A program made the translations under genes and the position numbers. 64,000 bases of DNA. Origin: Palleronia marisminoris. GTDB lineage: Bacteria; Pseudomonadota; Alphaproteobacteria; Rhodobacterales; Rhodobacteraceae. Shown here piece after piece: positions 1 through 8,070 of this stretch. Under the pieces are notes generated by a model. That model did not search any database and was not told the origin of the DNA. It saw only the letters and a list, made by a program, of their open reading frames with translations. The DNA lies in the NCBI RefSeq assembly GCF_900172315.1, contig NZ_FWFV01000002.1:186001-250000 (forward strand), given 5' to 3'. How positions within the stretch are numbered: position 1 is the first letter of the stretch; every line of letters starts with the position of its first letter.

Positions 1-356
1 TGGACCGAGACGGCCATCGGGTTCACCGACACGAGGAAAAGCCCCAGCCCGAAGAACGACGTGAAGATCATGCCGATGATGACGTCGATCTTCAGTCCCG
101 ATCGGTTCGACAGGAACAGCATCGCGCCAGCCGCCAGCCCTCCGGACAGGAACGCGCCCAGCGCGAAGGGCAGGCCCAGCATGTAGGCCCCTGCCACCCC
201 CGGCACGACCGAATGGGAGAGGGCGTCGCCGATCAGCGACCAGCCCTTGAGCATCAGGTAGGCCGACAGGAATGCGCAGACCGCGCCCACAAGGGCCGAG
301 ACCCACATGGCGTTGGTCATGTAGGTGTAGGCGAAAGGCTCGAAGAGCACGCTCAT
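1..356 (-). CDS. sitC: Manganese/iron ABC transporter permease SitC-like, partial at the left edge
   Basis: Only the first 118 codons are inside the window; the gene continues past base 1. The start ATG at 356 overlaps the TGA of the upstream ATPase gene (ATGA), so the two are translationally coupled. The visible part holds hydrophobic helices and a segment reading SLIGDALSHSVVPG, the typical loop of the metal ABC-3 permease family (ZnuB/MntB/SitC). It should form the membrane channel with the ATPase and binding protein next to it. The choice of SitC over ZnuB rests on the SitA-like binding protein and the Mur-like regulator nearby, not on the permease itself. Confidence 0.85.
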   Translation of the reverse strand, partial: MSVLFEPFAYTYMTNAMWVSALVGAVCAFLSAYLMLKGWSLIGDALSHSVVPGVAGAYMLGLPFALGAFLSGGLAAGAMLFLSNRSGLKIDVIIGMIFTSFFGLGLFLVSVNPMAVSV

Positions 357-1156
357 TCTGCGACCATGCGCTGCCGCGCCTCGGGCGCCGGATCGCCGGG
401 CAAGGCGAAACGGCGGAGCGCGCCGCCGAACGCGGCCTCGAGGTTCGCGCGGGTGAAGACCTCGGAGGTCGGGCCCTGGGCAAGGACGGTGCCTCGGATC
501 AGCGCAACCCGGTCGCAGTATTGCGGAACGGACCCCAAGTCGTGGGTCGAGACCAGCATGACCCGCCCCTCGGCCCGCAGCTCGCGGATCAGGGCGATGA
601 TGGCTTCTTCCGTCCCGGCATCGACCCCCGTGAACGGCTCGTCCAGCAGGATGACCTGCCCGTCCTGCGCCAGCGCGCGGGCCAGGAAGACACGCTTGCG
701 CTGGCCGCCCGAAAGCTCACCGATCTGGCGGTGCCGAAACGCCTCCATCCCGACGCGGCCCAGCGCCGTGTCCACGGCCGCCCGGTCGGCCGGTCTCGTG
801 CGGCGCAGGAACCCCATATGGCCGTATCGGCCCATCATCACCACATCCTCGACGAGGACGGGAAAGCTCCAATCCACCTCTTCGGCTTGCGGAACGTAGG
901 ACACGAGGTTCTGGCGCAGCGCGTCGCGGACGGGCAGGCCGAGGATGCGAATCCGCCCGGACGCCAGCGGCACGAAGCCCATGAACGCCTTGAAGAGGGT
1001 CGACTTTCCCGCACCGTTCACCCCGACCAGCGCCGTGACGCTTCCCCGCGGCGCCTCGAGGCTGGCGTCATTCAGCGCGGTGAGGCCGTTGCGGTAGCTG
1101 ACCGTCACGCCCTCGGCCATGAGGCCGGGTGTGCAGGGGGCGCTTTCGACGCTCAT
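353..1156 (-). CDS. sitB: Manganese/iron ABC transporter ATP-binding protein SitB-like
   Basis: ABC ATPase of 267 aa that should power metal import through the SitC-type permease. Walker A GVNGAGKST lies near residues 45-53, the signature LSGGQ near 148-152 and Walker B ILLDEP near 169-174. The ATG at 1156 was chosen because it overlaps the stop of the binding-protein gene (ATGA) and gives the family's usual length; the reading frame stays open upstream, but that part is antisense shadow of the coding sequence of the neighbour. It overlaps the permease start in the same way, so the three genes form one operon read leftward. Confidence 0.9.
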   Translation of the reverse strand: MSVESAPCTPGLMAEGVTVSYRNGLTALNDASLEAPRGSVTALVGVNGAGKSTLFKAFMGFVPLASGRIRILGLPVRDALRQNLVSYVPQAEEVDWSFPVLVEDVVMMGRYGHMGFLRRTRPADRAAVDTALGRVGMEAFRHRQIGELSGGQRKRVFLARALAQDGQVILLDEPFTGVDAGTEEAIIALIRELRAEGRVMLVSTHDLGSVPQYCDRVALIRGTVLAQGPTSEVFTRANLEAAFGGALRRFALPGDPAPEARQRMVAE

Positions 1157-2040
1157 CGGTCGGCCCGGGTCAGGCCGTCGGCCACCGTCTCGGCCGTGAC
1201 GCGCAGCAGGTCCAGGTAGGTGGGCACCGGGCCATCCGGGGCCGACAGCGAGTCGACATGAAGCTCGCCCCCATAGGCCGCCCCGGTCTCGCGGGCGACC
1301 TGCTCGGCGGGGGCGGTGTTGACGGTGCTTTCGCAGAAGACGACAGGGATTTCGTGTTCTCGCACCCCGTCGATCACCGCACGCACCTGCTGCGGCGTAC
1401 CCACCTGATCGGCGTTCATCGGCCACAGGAACAGCTCTTGCATCCCGAAATCGCGGGCGAGGTAGCTGAACGCGCCCTCGCAGGTCACCAGCCAGCGCGC
1501 CTCTTCGGGCAGCGCGCGGATGCGGGCGCGCAGGGGCGCGATGGTGCGCGACAGCTCGTCCTTGTAGGCCGCCGCGTTGGCGGCATAGGCCTGGGCGTTC
1601 TCGGGGTCGTGCTCGGACAGGGCGGCGGCGATGTTGTCGATATAGACCCCGGCGTTCTCGAGCCCCATCCACGCATGGGGGTTCGGCGCGCCCTCGTATT
1701 CCCCCGTCGCAATCGGGATCGGGTCGATGCCGTCGCTCAGCACAGCCGAGGGAACGTCGCCCAGGTTGTCGAGGAACTGCTCGAACCACAGTTCGAGGTT
1801 CAGTCCGTTCCACAGGATCAGGTCGGCCCCCGAGGCGCGCACGAGGTCCTGCGGCGTCGGTTCGTATCCGTGGATCTCGGCGCCCGGCTTGGTGACCGAC
1901 ACGACCTCGGCCGCGTCGCCGGCGACGTTCTGCGCCATGTCGGCAAGAACCGTGAAGGTGGTCACGACCTTCAGCTTGTCCTGCGCCAGGACAGGTGTCG
2001 CAACGGATGCGAGAAGAAGGGTCAGGATGCGGATCGGCAC
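1153..2040 (-). CDS. sitA: Manganese/iron ABC transporter substrate-binding protein SitA-like
   Basis: Periplasmic metal-binding protein of the ZnuA/SitA family, 295 aa with a GTG start at 2040. That start has a GGAG ribosome site about 9 bases upstream and gives a clean signal peptide (VPIRILTLLLASVATPVLA, cleavage near residue 19); an in-frame ATG at 2073 lacks a ribosome site. Likely metal ligands are the His of EIHGYEPTP, the His of NPHAWM, the Glu of TCEGAFSY and the Asp of HVDSLS. The stretch LFLWPMNADQVGTPQQVR matches the SitA branch that carries Mn(II)/Fe(II) rather than the zinc branch, and no His-rich zinc loop is present. First gene of the operon; it diverges from a Mur-type regulator. 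Confidence 0.88.
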   Translation of the reverse strand: MPIRILTLLLASVATPVLAQDKLKVVTTFTVLADMAQNVAGDAAEVVSVTKPGAEIHGYEPTPQDLVRASGADLILWNGLNLELWFEQFLDNLGDVPSAVLSDGIDPIPIATGEYEGAPNPHAWMGLENAGVYIDNIAAALSEHDPENAQAYAANAAAYKDELSRTIAPLRARIRALPEEARWLVTCEGAFSYLARDFGMQELFLWPMNADQVGTPQQVRAVIDGVREHEIPVVFCESTVNTAPAEQVARETGAAYGGELHVDSLSAPDGPVPTYLDLLRVTAETVADGLTRADR

Positions 2041-2081
2041 GGGCGGTTCTCCGGTTGGGTGCTCCAGTTGCATTTAGGAAC

Positions 2082-2118
2082 CGTTTGCAGGTTTCAACCA
2101 GTTGCGAACGATTTGCAA
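2082..2118. promoter_or_regulatory. Candidate Mur operator between sitA and mur
   Basis: The 120-base divergent gap holds TTGC-N9-GCAA at 2102-2118, and an overlapping imperfect inverted repeat, CGTTTGCA (2082-2089) with TGCGAACG (2103-2110), 7 of 8 matching. The related words CGTTTGCAG and CGATTTGCAA recur 27 bases apart. Mur of rhizobia is known to bind TGCAA-type palindromes upstream of sitABCD, so this is the natural manganese-responsive site for both genes. Seen directly: the repeats. Inferred: the protein that binds. Confidence 0.5.
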
Positions 2119-2160
2119 GTACGTCTTGATGCCGGCCCCCACCCGTTGCATTACGATGCC

Positions 2161-2595
2161 ATGTCCAACCCAGCCGAACGCGCCGAGAAACTGACCGATG
2201 CCCTGCGCGAAAGCGGCATCCGCCTCACGCGGCAGCGCAGGCTGTTGCTCGACATCGTTTCGCGCTCGGACGACCATCCCGACGCGGTCGAGCTGCACCG
2301 CCGCGCGACCGACCAGATGCCGGGGATCTCGCTGTCCACCGTCTATCGGACGCTCAGCGCGCTCGAAGAGCATGGGGTCGTCCAGCGGCACCAGTTCCAG
2401 AACGACACCGCCCGGTTCGAGCCGGCGGACGGGGCGCATCATGACCACATGATCGACCTCGACAGCGGCGAGGTGGTCGAGTTCCACTCGGACCAGATCG
2501 AGCGGCTGCAATCCGAGCTTGCCGCCGAGGCGGGCTACGAGATCGTCGCCCACCGGATGGAGCTCTACGTCCGCAAGATCGACAAGGAGGGTTGA
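2161..2595 (+). CDS. mur: Fur-family metal regulator, probably manganese uptake regulator Mur
   Basis: Fur-superfamily repressor of 144 aa. The N-terminal winged helix contains GIRLTRQRRLLLDIV and STVYRTLSALEEHGVV (about residues 19-74); the dimer/metal domain has the HHDH motif near 93-96 followed by IDLDSGEVVEFHSDQIERLQ, close to rhizobial Mur. No CxxC structural zinc motif is present, as in Mur and unlike E. coli Fur. It diverges from sitABC with a palindromic site between them, which is the classic Mur arrangement. A general iron-responsive Fur role cannot be excluded from sequence. Its TGA overlaps the next start. Confidence 0.85.
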   Translation: MSNPAERAEKLTDALRESGIRLTRQRRLLLDIVSRSDDHPDAVELHRRATDQMPGISLSTVYRTLSALEEHGVVQRHQFQNDTARFEPADGAHHDHMIDLDSGEVVEFHSDQIERLQSELAAEAGYEIVAHRMELYVRKIDKEG

Positions 2596-3236
2596 TGGCC
2601 CGGATCGTCTTCGACCTCGACGGCACGCTGGTCGACTCGGCCCCCGACATTCGCGCCGTGGCGAATTCGGTGCTGGCAGAGGAAGGCGGTGCGCCGCTGT
2701 CCTTGGCCGAAACCGTCGCCTTCATCGGCGAAGGCACCTCTGTCTTCGTCGCCCGGATGCGCGCCGCCCGCGACATTCCCGACACCGAACAAAAGCGGCT
2801 GCACGCGGCCTTCCTCCCCCGTTATCAGGGCGCCGTCGAGCTGACCGAGATGTATGACGGTGTGACGGATGCCCTGCGTGCGCTGATCGATGCAGGCCAT
2901 GTGCTTGGGCTCTGCACGAACAAGCCCGAAGGCCCCGCCGACGCCGTCCTGCGACATTTCGGGCTGGAGGACCTGTTCGCCACCCGCATCGGTGGCGACA
3001 GCCTTGCCACCCGCAAACCCGATCCCGCGCCCCTTCACGCCGCGCTCGACGCCCTGGGCGACGGGCCGAGCCTTTATGTCGGCGACAGCGAGACCGACGC
3101 CGAGACCGCCGCGCGGGCCGACGTCCCGTTCCTTCTGTTCACCCGCGGCTATCGGAAGGCGGCAGTCGAAACCCTGCCCCACCGCGCGGTTTTCGAGGAT
3201 TGGGCCGCCCTGCCCGGTCTTGTTGCCGCGCTCTAG
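2595..3236 (+). CDS. gph: Phosphoglycolate phosphatase-type HAD hydrolase
   Basis: HAD hydrolase of 213 aa expected to dephosphorylate 2-phosphoglycolate or a similar small phosphate ester in the cytoplasm. The nucleophile motif VFDLDGTLVDS is at the N-terminus, CTNKPEGPAD supplies motif II (Thr), KPDPAPL the motif III Lys, and YVGDSETDAETA motif IV. The ATG at 2595 is used: AAGGAGG lies 4 bases upstream, whereas a TTG at 2592 would sit only one base from it. It overlaps the mur stop by one base, so both are probably one transcript. The substrate is a family-level assignment; HAD phosphatases are promiscuous. Confidence 0.85.
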   Translation: MARIVFDLDGTLVDSAPDIRAVANSVLAEEGGAPLSLAETVAFIGEGTSVFVARMRAARDIPDTEQKRLHAAFLPRYQGAVELTEMYDGVTDALRALIDAGHVLGLCTNKPEGPADAVLRHFGLEDLFATRIGGDSLATRKPDPAPLHAALDALGDGPSLYVGDSETDAETAARADVPFLLFTRGYRKAAVETLPHRAVFEDWAALPGLVAAL

Positions 3237-4111
3237 CGGCCCCGGTCCGAACGGCCCGTAACCACTGCCAACCCGCCCAGGATCAGCGCCACGCCCAGCG
3301 CGCTTTGCAGCGTCACCGGCTCGCCCACGGCGAAGGTCGCCAGCAGCCACGCGGTCACCGGCTCGGCCAGGGCCAGCGTCACCGCGGTCGACGCCGCCAC
3401 CCGCGTCAGCCCCCAGGTATAGAGCGCATAGGACAGCCCCGTCGCCGCGACGCCCAGGAACGCCAGCGCGCCCCATGCCATCGGTCCCACGATCCACGCC
3501 GTCGGAACCATGAACAGGACCGGAGCGGTGAAGACGGCCGCCACCGCGAAGGTTGCCGCCGCAAGGGTCGTGCTCGGCGCGCGATGCCCGATCGCCGAGG
3601 TCGCCAGCGAGTACGAGGCGTAGGACGCCCCCGCCAGCAGCGCGAGCCCGACGCCAACGAGCGACCCGGCCGGACCGCCCCCCGACAGCGACAGGATCGC
3701 CACGCCCAGCACCGACACGGCTTGTCCGGCCAAGCGGACGGGCCCCGGCCGCCGTCCTGCCACGGCAACCTCGTAGAGCGTCGCCCAGATCGGCGCGCTG
3801 CCGATGGCGATGGCGGTGCCCGGCCCGACGCCGGCCTTCGTCACCGCCCAGAAGAAGAAGAGGTTGTAGAGGCCGATCGAGACGCCCGCGAACAGGACGC
3901 CCCGCCAGGGCAGGCGGTGCCACGCGCGGCGGCTCGCCGGATCGGCCATGGCAAGGACAAGAAGCGCCACCGCGCCGAAGATCAGCCGTAGCGCGCCCAC
4001 GGCCAGCGGCTCGCGCAGGGGTGGCAGCAGCGTCTGCACCGTGCCGGTCGTGCCCCACAGAACAGCGGCCGCGATGACCGCGGCCACCCCGAGGGATCTG
4101 TGGGTGGTCAT
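3233..4111 (-). CDS. EamA/DMT-family transporter
   Basis: Inner-membrane protein of 292 aa with about ten hydrophobic segments arranged as two five-helix EamA repeats, the drug/metabolite transporter fold. The first repeat begins VIAAAVLWGTTGTVQ and the second has ALLAGASYASYSLATSA followed by LALAEPVTAWLLA, the usual conserved Glu-Pro motif. It converges with gph, overlapping its end by four bases. Substrate unknown; such proteins typically export amino acids or other small metabolites. An upstream in-frame extension to 4192 exists but lacks hydrophobic or conserved sequence, so ATG 4111 is preferred. Confidence 0.85.
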   Translation of the reverse strand: MTTHRSLGVAAVIAAAVLWGTTGTVQTLLPPLREPLAVGALRLIFGAVALLVLAMADPASRRAWHRLPWRGVLFAGVSIGLYNLFFFWAVTKAGVGPGTAIAIGSAPIWATLYEVAVAGRRPGPVRLAGQAVSVLGVAILSLSGGGPAGSLVGVGLALLAGASYASYSLATSAIGHRAPSTTLAAATFAVAAVFTAPVLFMVPTAWIVGPMAWGALAFLGVAATGLSYALYTWGLTRVAASTAVTLALAEPVTAWLLATFAVGEPVTLQSALGVALILGGLAVVTGRSDRGR

Positions 4112-4194
4112 GCCGCTTCGGCCCCCCTGTCGGACGTTCCTGCCCGAGTGCCACGACCCGCCGCGCCCCGCAACACGGACGCCTTGGCGCATGG

Positions 4195-4261
4195 CCGTTT
4201 ACAAACGGACGCGGCCTCTCTAGCATTCGATATATTGAAACTCGGTTCTGCACTGCGGAAC
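4195..4261 (+). promoter_or_regulatory. Promoter and two palindromes ahead of the TRAP/acyl-CoA cluster
   Basis: A sigma70-like promoter is visible: TTTACA (4198-4203), 17 bases, TAGCAT (4221-4226). The -35 box lies inside a perfect palindrome CCGTTT-AC-AAACGG (4195-4208). Downstream of the likely transcription start lies a second inverted repeat GTTCTGC-ACT-GCGGAAC (4245-4261, one mismatch). Sites overlapping the -35 and just after the start are typical repressor positions, and an IclR-family gene sits in the same cluster. Seen: the boxes and repeats. Inferred: which regulator binds which. Confidence 0.5.
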
Positions 4262-4282
4262 ACGAGGTCAAGGGAGGAAAAC

Positions 4283-5326
4283 ATGACCAAGTTTCTGACG
4301 ACGGCAGCTCTTGCGCTTGCCTTGGGCACCGGCGCGGCCGCTGCCCAGACGACGCTCTTCTTCGGCGAGGCGGGCCCGAACCGCGGCGCGCGGGCCGATG
4401 CGATCAACTTCTTCGCCGACGAGGTCGAGCGCCTGTCCAAAGGCGATCTGACCTTCGACATCCAGTGGGGTGGCGCACTCTTCAAGGCCGAGGCGGCAAA
4501 GTCGGGCATCGCCGACGGCGTGGCCGACGCGGGCACCATCATCGCCGTCTATTTCCCGCAGGAGATGGCCGGCTACGGCATCGCCGACCTGCCGATCAAC
4601 AACCCCGACCCTTGGGTCGGCATGAAGGCGACGGACGAGCTGATGCGCTCGAACGAGCAGATCCAGCAGAACCTGGCCGATCAGAACCTCGTCTATATCG
4701 GCACGTTCACCACCTCGCAGATCAATGTCGGCTGCAAGGGAGCGACCATTGATTCGGTGGACGATATCGCCGGGCTGAAGGTCCGCGGCGTCGGCGCCTA
4801 CGGGCAGGCTTTCGCGGACCAGGGTGCGAACCTCGTGTCCATGTCGATCTACGATGCGTACCAGGGCATGGATTCCGGGCTCATCGACTGTTCGCAGGGC
4901 TACAGCTACGTCGTTCCCGCCCTCCAGTGGCAAGAGATCATCGACAGCTACACGATCTTGAACTGGGGCCAGGTTGGCGCGCTTGGCGTGTTCATGAACA
5001 AGGACGTGTTCGACGGCCTCAGCGAGGAAGAGCAGACCTGGCTGATGGAAGCCGGACGCGCGATCCCCGACGAGCTGGGCGAGATCCTCTCGGTCGAGAA
5101 CGACGCCGCCGTGCAGATGATGCGCGATCAGGGCATCGAGGTGGTCGAACTGCCCGAGGCCGAGCGCGAGAAGCTCGTCGAGGCGGGCTCGACCTACGTG
5201 GACCAGTGGCAGCAGACGGCCGCGAATGTCGGCATCGACGGCGAAACGCTGATGTCCGAGTACCAGTCGCTGATCGACCAGTACACGCAGGAAGTCGAGG
5301 ACCAGGGCTACCCCTGGACCCGCTGA
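4283..5326 (+). CDS. dctP: TRAP transporter substrate-binding protein DctP-like
   Basis: Periplasmic receptor of 347 aa. A signal peptide ends near AAAAQ (residue ~21). The segment DIAGLKVRGVGAYGQAF carries the Arg that in TRAP receptors pairs with the ligand carboxylate, so an organic acid is expected. GGAGG is 7 bases before the ATG. It is followed by a stem-loop and then the two membrane subunits. The linked acyl-CoA enzymes suggest an organic acid that is activated with CoA after uptake; its identity cannot be read from the sequence. Confidence 0.9.
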   Translation: MTKFLTTAALALALGTGAAAAQTTLFFGEAGPNRGARADAINFFADEVERLSKGDLTFDIQWGGALFKAEAAKSGIADGVADAGTIIAVYFPQEMAGYGIADLPINNPDPWVGMKATDELMRSNEQIQQNLADQNLVYIGTFTTSQINVGCKGATIDSVDDIAGLKVRGVGAYGQAFADQGANLVSMSIYDAYQGMDSGLIDCSQGYSYVVPALQWQEIIDSYTILNWGQVGALGVFMNKDVFDGLSEEEQTWLMEAGRAIPDELGEILSVENDAAVQMMRDQGIEVVELPEAEREKLVEAGSTYVDQWQQTAANVGIDGETLMSEYQSLIDQYTQEVEDQGYPWTR

Positions 5327-5334
5327 TCCTTGCC

Positions 5335-5357
5335 GCCCGCACCCCCGTGGTGCGGGC
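5335..5357 (+). terminator. Intercistronic stem-loop between dctP and dctQ
   Basis: A perfect 9-bp stem GCCCGCACC / GGTGCGGGC with a 5-base loop, starting just after the dctP stop and with no T-run. Such stems between binding-protein and permease genes commonly stabilise the upstream mRNA or attenuate transcription so that the receptor is made in excess. Confidence 0.55.
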
Positions 5358-5387
5358 ATCCTCTGACATCCTGAACGAGAGGCCGTC

Positions 5388-5906
5388 ATGCTTCGCTGGA
5401 CCGAGCGTTTCCTGCTCGACCTTGCCGCCGCCGCGATCGCCGCGCTCGGGCTGCTGATCTCGCTCAGCGTCCTTCTGCGCGCGACGCTGAACACCGGCGT
5501 CCCCGACACCGTGGTCATGGTGACCGAGCTGATGGTCGCCGCCATCGTCCTGCCGCTGGCCGCGACCGTGGCCGCGCGGGCGAACATCGTGGTGGAGGTC
5601 CTCAGCCAGCATTTCCCGCGCCGGGTGCAGGACTGGCTGGTGATCTTCGGCGGCGTGGTCGGCCTCTTCGCCCTGCTGCCGCTGATCTGGGCCGGCTGGA
5701 AAGAGGCGCACAGCGCCATCCAGGGCGGCGCCTTCTACTTCGGGCAGCTCAACCTGCCGAAATGGCCGGGCCGGGTGATCTTCCTCTTCGGCGTCAGCGT
5801 CTGCTGGCTGCGCCTCGCGATACAGGTCGCGCAGGACATTCGCACCGTCGCCGACGGCCACCACATCGAGACCGGGGCCGAACACAGCCTCATGGAGGAA
5901 GGCTGA
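5388..5906 (+). CDS. dctQ: TRAP transporter small permease DctQ-like
   Basis: Small membrane subunit of 172 aa with four hydrophobic segments, matching the DctQ family. It should associate with the large DctM subunit and the DctP receptor to import a carboxylate with sodium. ATG 5388 follows GAACGAGAGG; the stop is one base from the dctM start, so the two membrane subunits are tightly coupled. Confidence 0.87.
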   Translation: MLRWTERFLLDLAAAAIAALGLLISLSVLLRATLNTGVPDTVVMVTELMVAAIVLPLAATVAARANIVVEVLSQHFPRRVQDWLVIFGGVVGLFALLPLIWAGWKEAHSAIQGGAFYFGQLNLPKWPGRVIFLFGVSVCWLRLAIQVAQDIRTVADGHHIETGAEHSLMEEG

Positions 5907-5907
5907 C

Positions 5908-7248
5908 ATGGACGGCACCCTCGTCGGCATCGTCGCCTTCGCGGCGGTCATCGGCCTTCTGGCGATCCGCGTTCCCATCGCCTTCGCTCTCGCGGCGGTG
6001 GCGACCGTCGGCACCTTCGTCATCTTCGCGTTCCGCACCGGTGCCTTCACGCCGGAACGGGCCTATCGCCCCACGTCGAGCCTCGTCTTCTCGAACTCGT
6101 TCGACCTGATCCACAGCTACGACCTGTCGATGATCCCGCTGTTCGTGGCGCTGGGCCACATCGCCTACCGGGCCGAGATCACGACGGCGATCTACCACGC
6201 CGCCCGCGTCTGGCTGGCCAAGATCCCCGGTGGGGTCGCGATGGCCAGCGTCGTCGGCTGCGGCGGGTTCTCGGCGATCTCGGGCAGTTCCATCGCCTGC
6301 GCCTCGACCATGGGGCGCATCTGCTCGCCCGAGATGCTGGCCATGGGCTACGACAAGCGCCTCGCGACGGCCTCTGTCGCGGCAGGCGGCACGCTGGGGT
6401 CGCTGATCCCGCCCTCGGTCCTGTTCATCATCTACGGCATCTTCACCGAGACCTCGATCTCGGCCCTGTTCCTTGCCGGGGTGCTGCCGGGTATCCTCAG
6501 CCTTCTGGGGTTCCTCTTCGTCATCTGGCTCTGGGTGCGCAGCCGGCCGCAGGACGCCCCCCGCTACGAGGGCACGATCACCGGCGCCGATCGCTGGAGG
6601 GCGGCCGTGAGGGCCTGGCCCGCCGCCGCCCTCTTCGTCGTCATCGTCGGCGGCATCTATGGCGGCGTGTTCACCGCGACCGAGGCCGCCGCCGTGTCCG
6701 TCGCGCTGGTCACGATCACCGGCTTCGCGCAGGGCAAGCTGACCCTCGCCAGCTTCTGGGCCGCGCTGCGTGAAACGGCAATTCAGACGACCTCCATCTT
6801 CCTGATCGCCGCGGCCGCCAAGATCTTCGTAGCCTTCATCGCGCTGACCCGCGTCGCGCCCGAGATCGTCGGCGCCGTCACCGACGCCGAGCCAAACGTC
6901 GCCGTCCTGATGATCGTGATCGCCCTGATCTACCTGGCGCTCGGCATGTTCCTCGACCCGATCGGCATCATGGTGCTGACCCTGCCGCTGATGGTGCCGC
7001 TGGTCGAAAGCTACGGCCTCGACCTGATCTGGTTCGGTGTCGTCGTGGTGAAACTGCTGGAAATCGGATTGATCACGCCGCCCGTGGGTCTGAACGTGTT
7101 CGTCATATCCTCGGTCGTCGGTAAGGAGGTTCCGATCGACCGCATCTTCTCGGGCCTCGTGCGGTTCTTGTCGATCGACATCATCGTTCTTGGCATCATC
7201 ATGGCCGTGCCCGCCCTGTCCCTCCTGATCCCGGCGACGATGCAATGA
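5908..7248 (+). CDS. dctM: TRAP transporter large permease DctM-like
   Basis: Large membrane subunit of 446 aa with about a dozen hydrophobic helices; it forms the ion-coupled translocation path. Family hallmarks seen are GGFSAISGSSIACASTMG and AAGGTLGSLIPPSVLFIIYG in the first half and LITPPVGLNVFVISSV near the end. The ATG of the following IclR gene overlaps its TGA, so the regulator belongs to the same transcript. Confidence 0.9.
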   Translation: MDGTLVGIVAFAAVIGLLAIRVPIAFALAAVATVGTFVIFAFRTGAFTPERAYRPTSSLVFSNSFDLIHSYDLSMIPLFVALGHIAYRAEITTAIYHAARVWLAKIPGGVAMASVVGCGGFSAISGSSIACASTMGRICSPEMLAMGYDKRLATASVAAGGTLGSLIPPSVLFIIYGIFTETSISALFLAGVLPGILSLLGFLFVIWLWVRSRPQDAPRYEGTITGADRWRAAVRAWPAAALFVVIVGGIYGGVFTATEAAAVSVALVTITGFAQGKLTLASFWAALRETAIQTTSIFLIAAAAKIFVAFIALTRVAPEIVGAVTDAEPNVAVLMIVIALIYLALGMFLDPIGIMVLTLPLMVPLVESYGLDLIWFGVVVVKLLEIGLITPPVGLNVFVISSVVGKEVPIDRIFSGLVRFLSIDIIVLGIIMAVPALSLLIPATMQ

Positions 7249-8048
7249 AGGACATGTCCGATACCGACCGCCGCTTTGCCACCACCCTCGCCCGGGGGCT
7301 GTCGGTCCTGCGCGCCTTCCGCCCCGCCGATGACGGCCTCGGGAATGCCGAGATCGCCGAGCGCACCGGCCTGCCGAAAAGCACCGTCTCGCGCCTGACC
7401 TACACGCTGCACAGCCTGGGCTACCTGACCCATGCCCGCCACGGCGAACGCTATCGCCCCGGTCCAGCGCTGCTGGCACTTGGCAACGTCGCGGCGGCCT
7501 CGATCGGTTTCGTCGAGCTTGCCGGCCCGATCATGCAGCGCCTCGCGGACGAGACGCGGACGCTGGCGCTCCTGGGTGTGCGCGACCGGGGGCGGCTTCT
7601 GCTGACCAAGGTGTGGCGGCCGGCCGGGGTGTCGTCGATCTGGCTCGACGTGGGACACCGGGTGCCGATCCGGGGGTCGTCCTCGGGGGCCTGCTACCTT
7701 GGCGCACTGCCGCAAGAAATGCTGCCCCGCGTGGTGGACGAGGCGCAGGGCGACCGTGGCCTGACGAGCGAAACAGCCGCCGCGATCCGCGCCAGCGCCT
7801 ATGACCAGCTTTTCGCGCGGGGCTTCGCGATCACCGATCCGGCCGAGTATTTCGCGGCGAACATCCACGCCGTCTCGACCCCGTTCCACCCCCGCGACCT
7901 CAGCGAGCCCGTCGTCTTCACCTGCGGCGCCTTGCCCGAGGACCTGACCGTCGCCCGGATGGAAGCCGAGGTCGGCCCCGCCCTGCGCGCCGCGGTGCGC
8001 GAGCTTGAAACCGCCCTGGGCCACGCCCCCGGCCCCGCCCGGCGATGA
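7245..8048 (+). CDS. IclR-family transcriptional regulator
   Basis: Regulator of 267 aa: an N-terminal winged helix (about residues 10-75, with NAEIAERTGLPKSTVSRLTY) and a C-terminal IclR effector domain containing GHRVPIRGSSSGACYLGAL. IclR proteins usually control an adjacent catabolic operon in response to its substrate. Here the gene lies inside the operon, between the transporter and the acyl-CoA genes, so autoregulation through the palindromes at 4195-4261 is plausible. Start ATG 7245 overlaps the dctM stop; a second in-frame ATG lies three codons later. Confidence 0.88.
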   Translation: MKDMSDTDRRFATTLARGLSVLRAFRPADDGLGNAEIAERTGLPKSTVSRLTYTLHSLGYLTHARHGERYRPGPALLALGNVAAASIGFVELAGPIMQRLADETRTLALLGVRDRGRLLLTKVWRPAGVSSIWLDVGHRVPIRGSSSGACYLGALPQEMLPRVVDEAQGDRGLTSETAAAIRASAYDQLFARGFAITDPAEYFAANIHAVSTPFHPRDLSEPVVFTCGALPEDLTVARMEAEVGPALRAAVRELETALGHAPGPARR

Positions 8049-8070
8049 CATTCAAAGAAGGAGATCCCCG

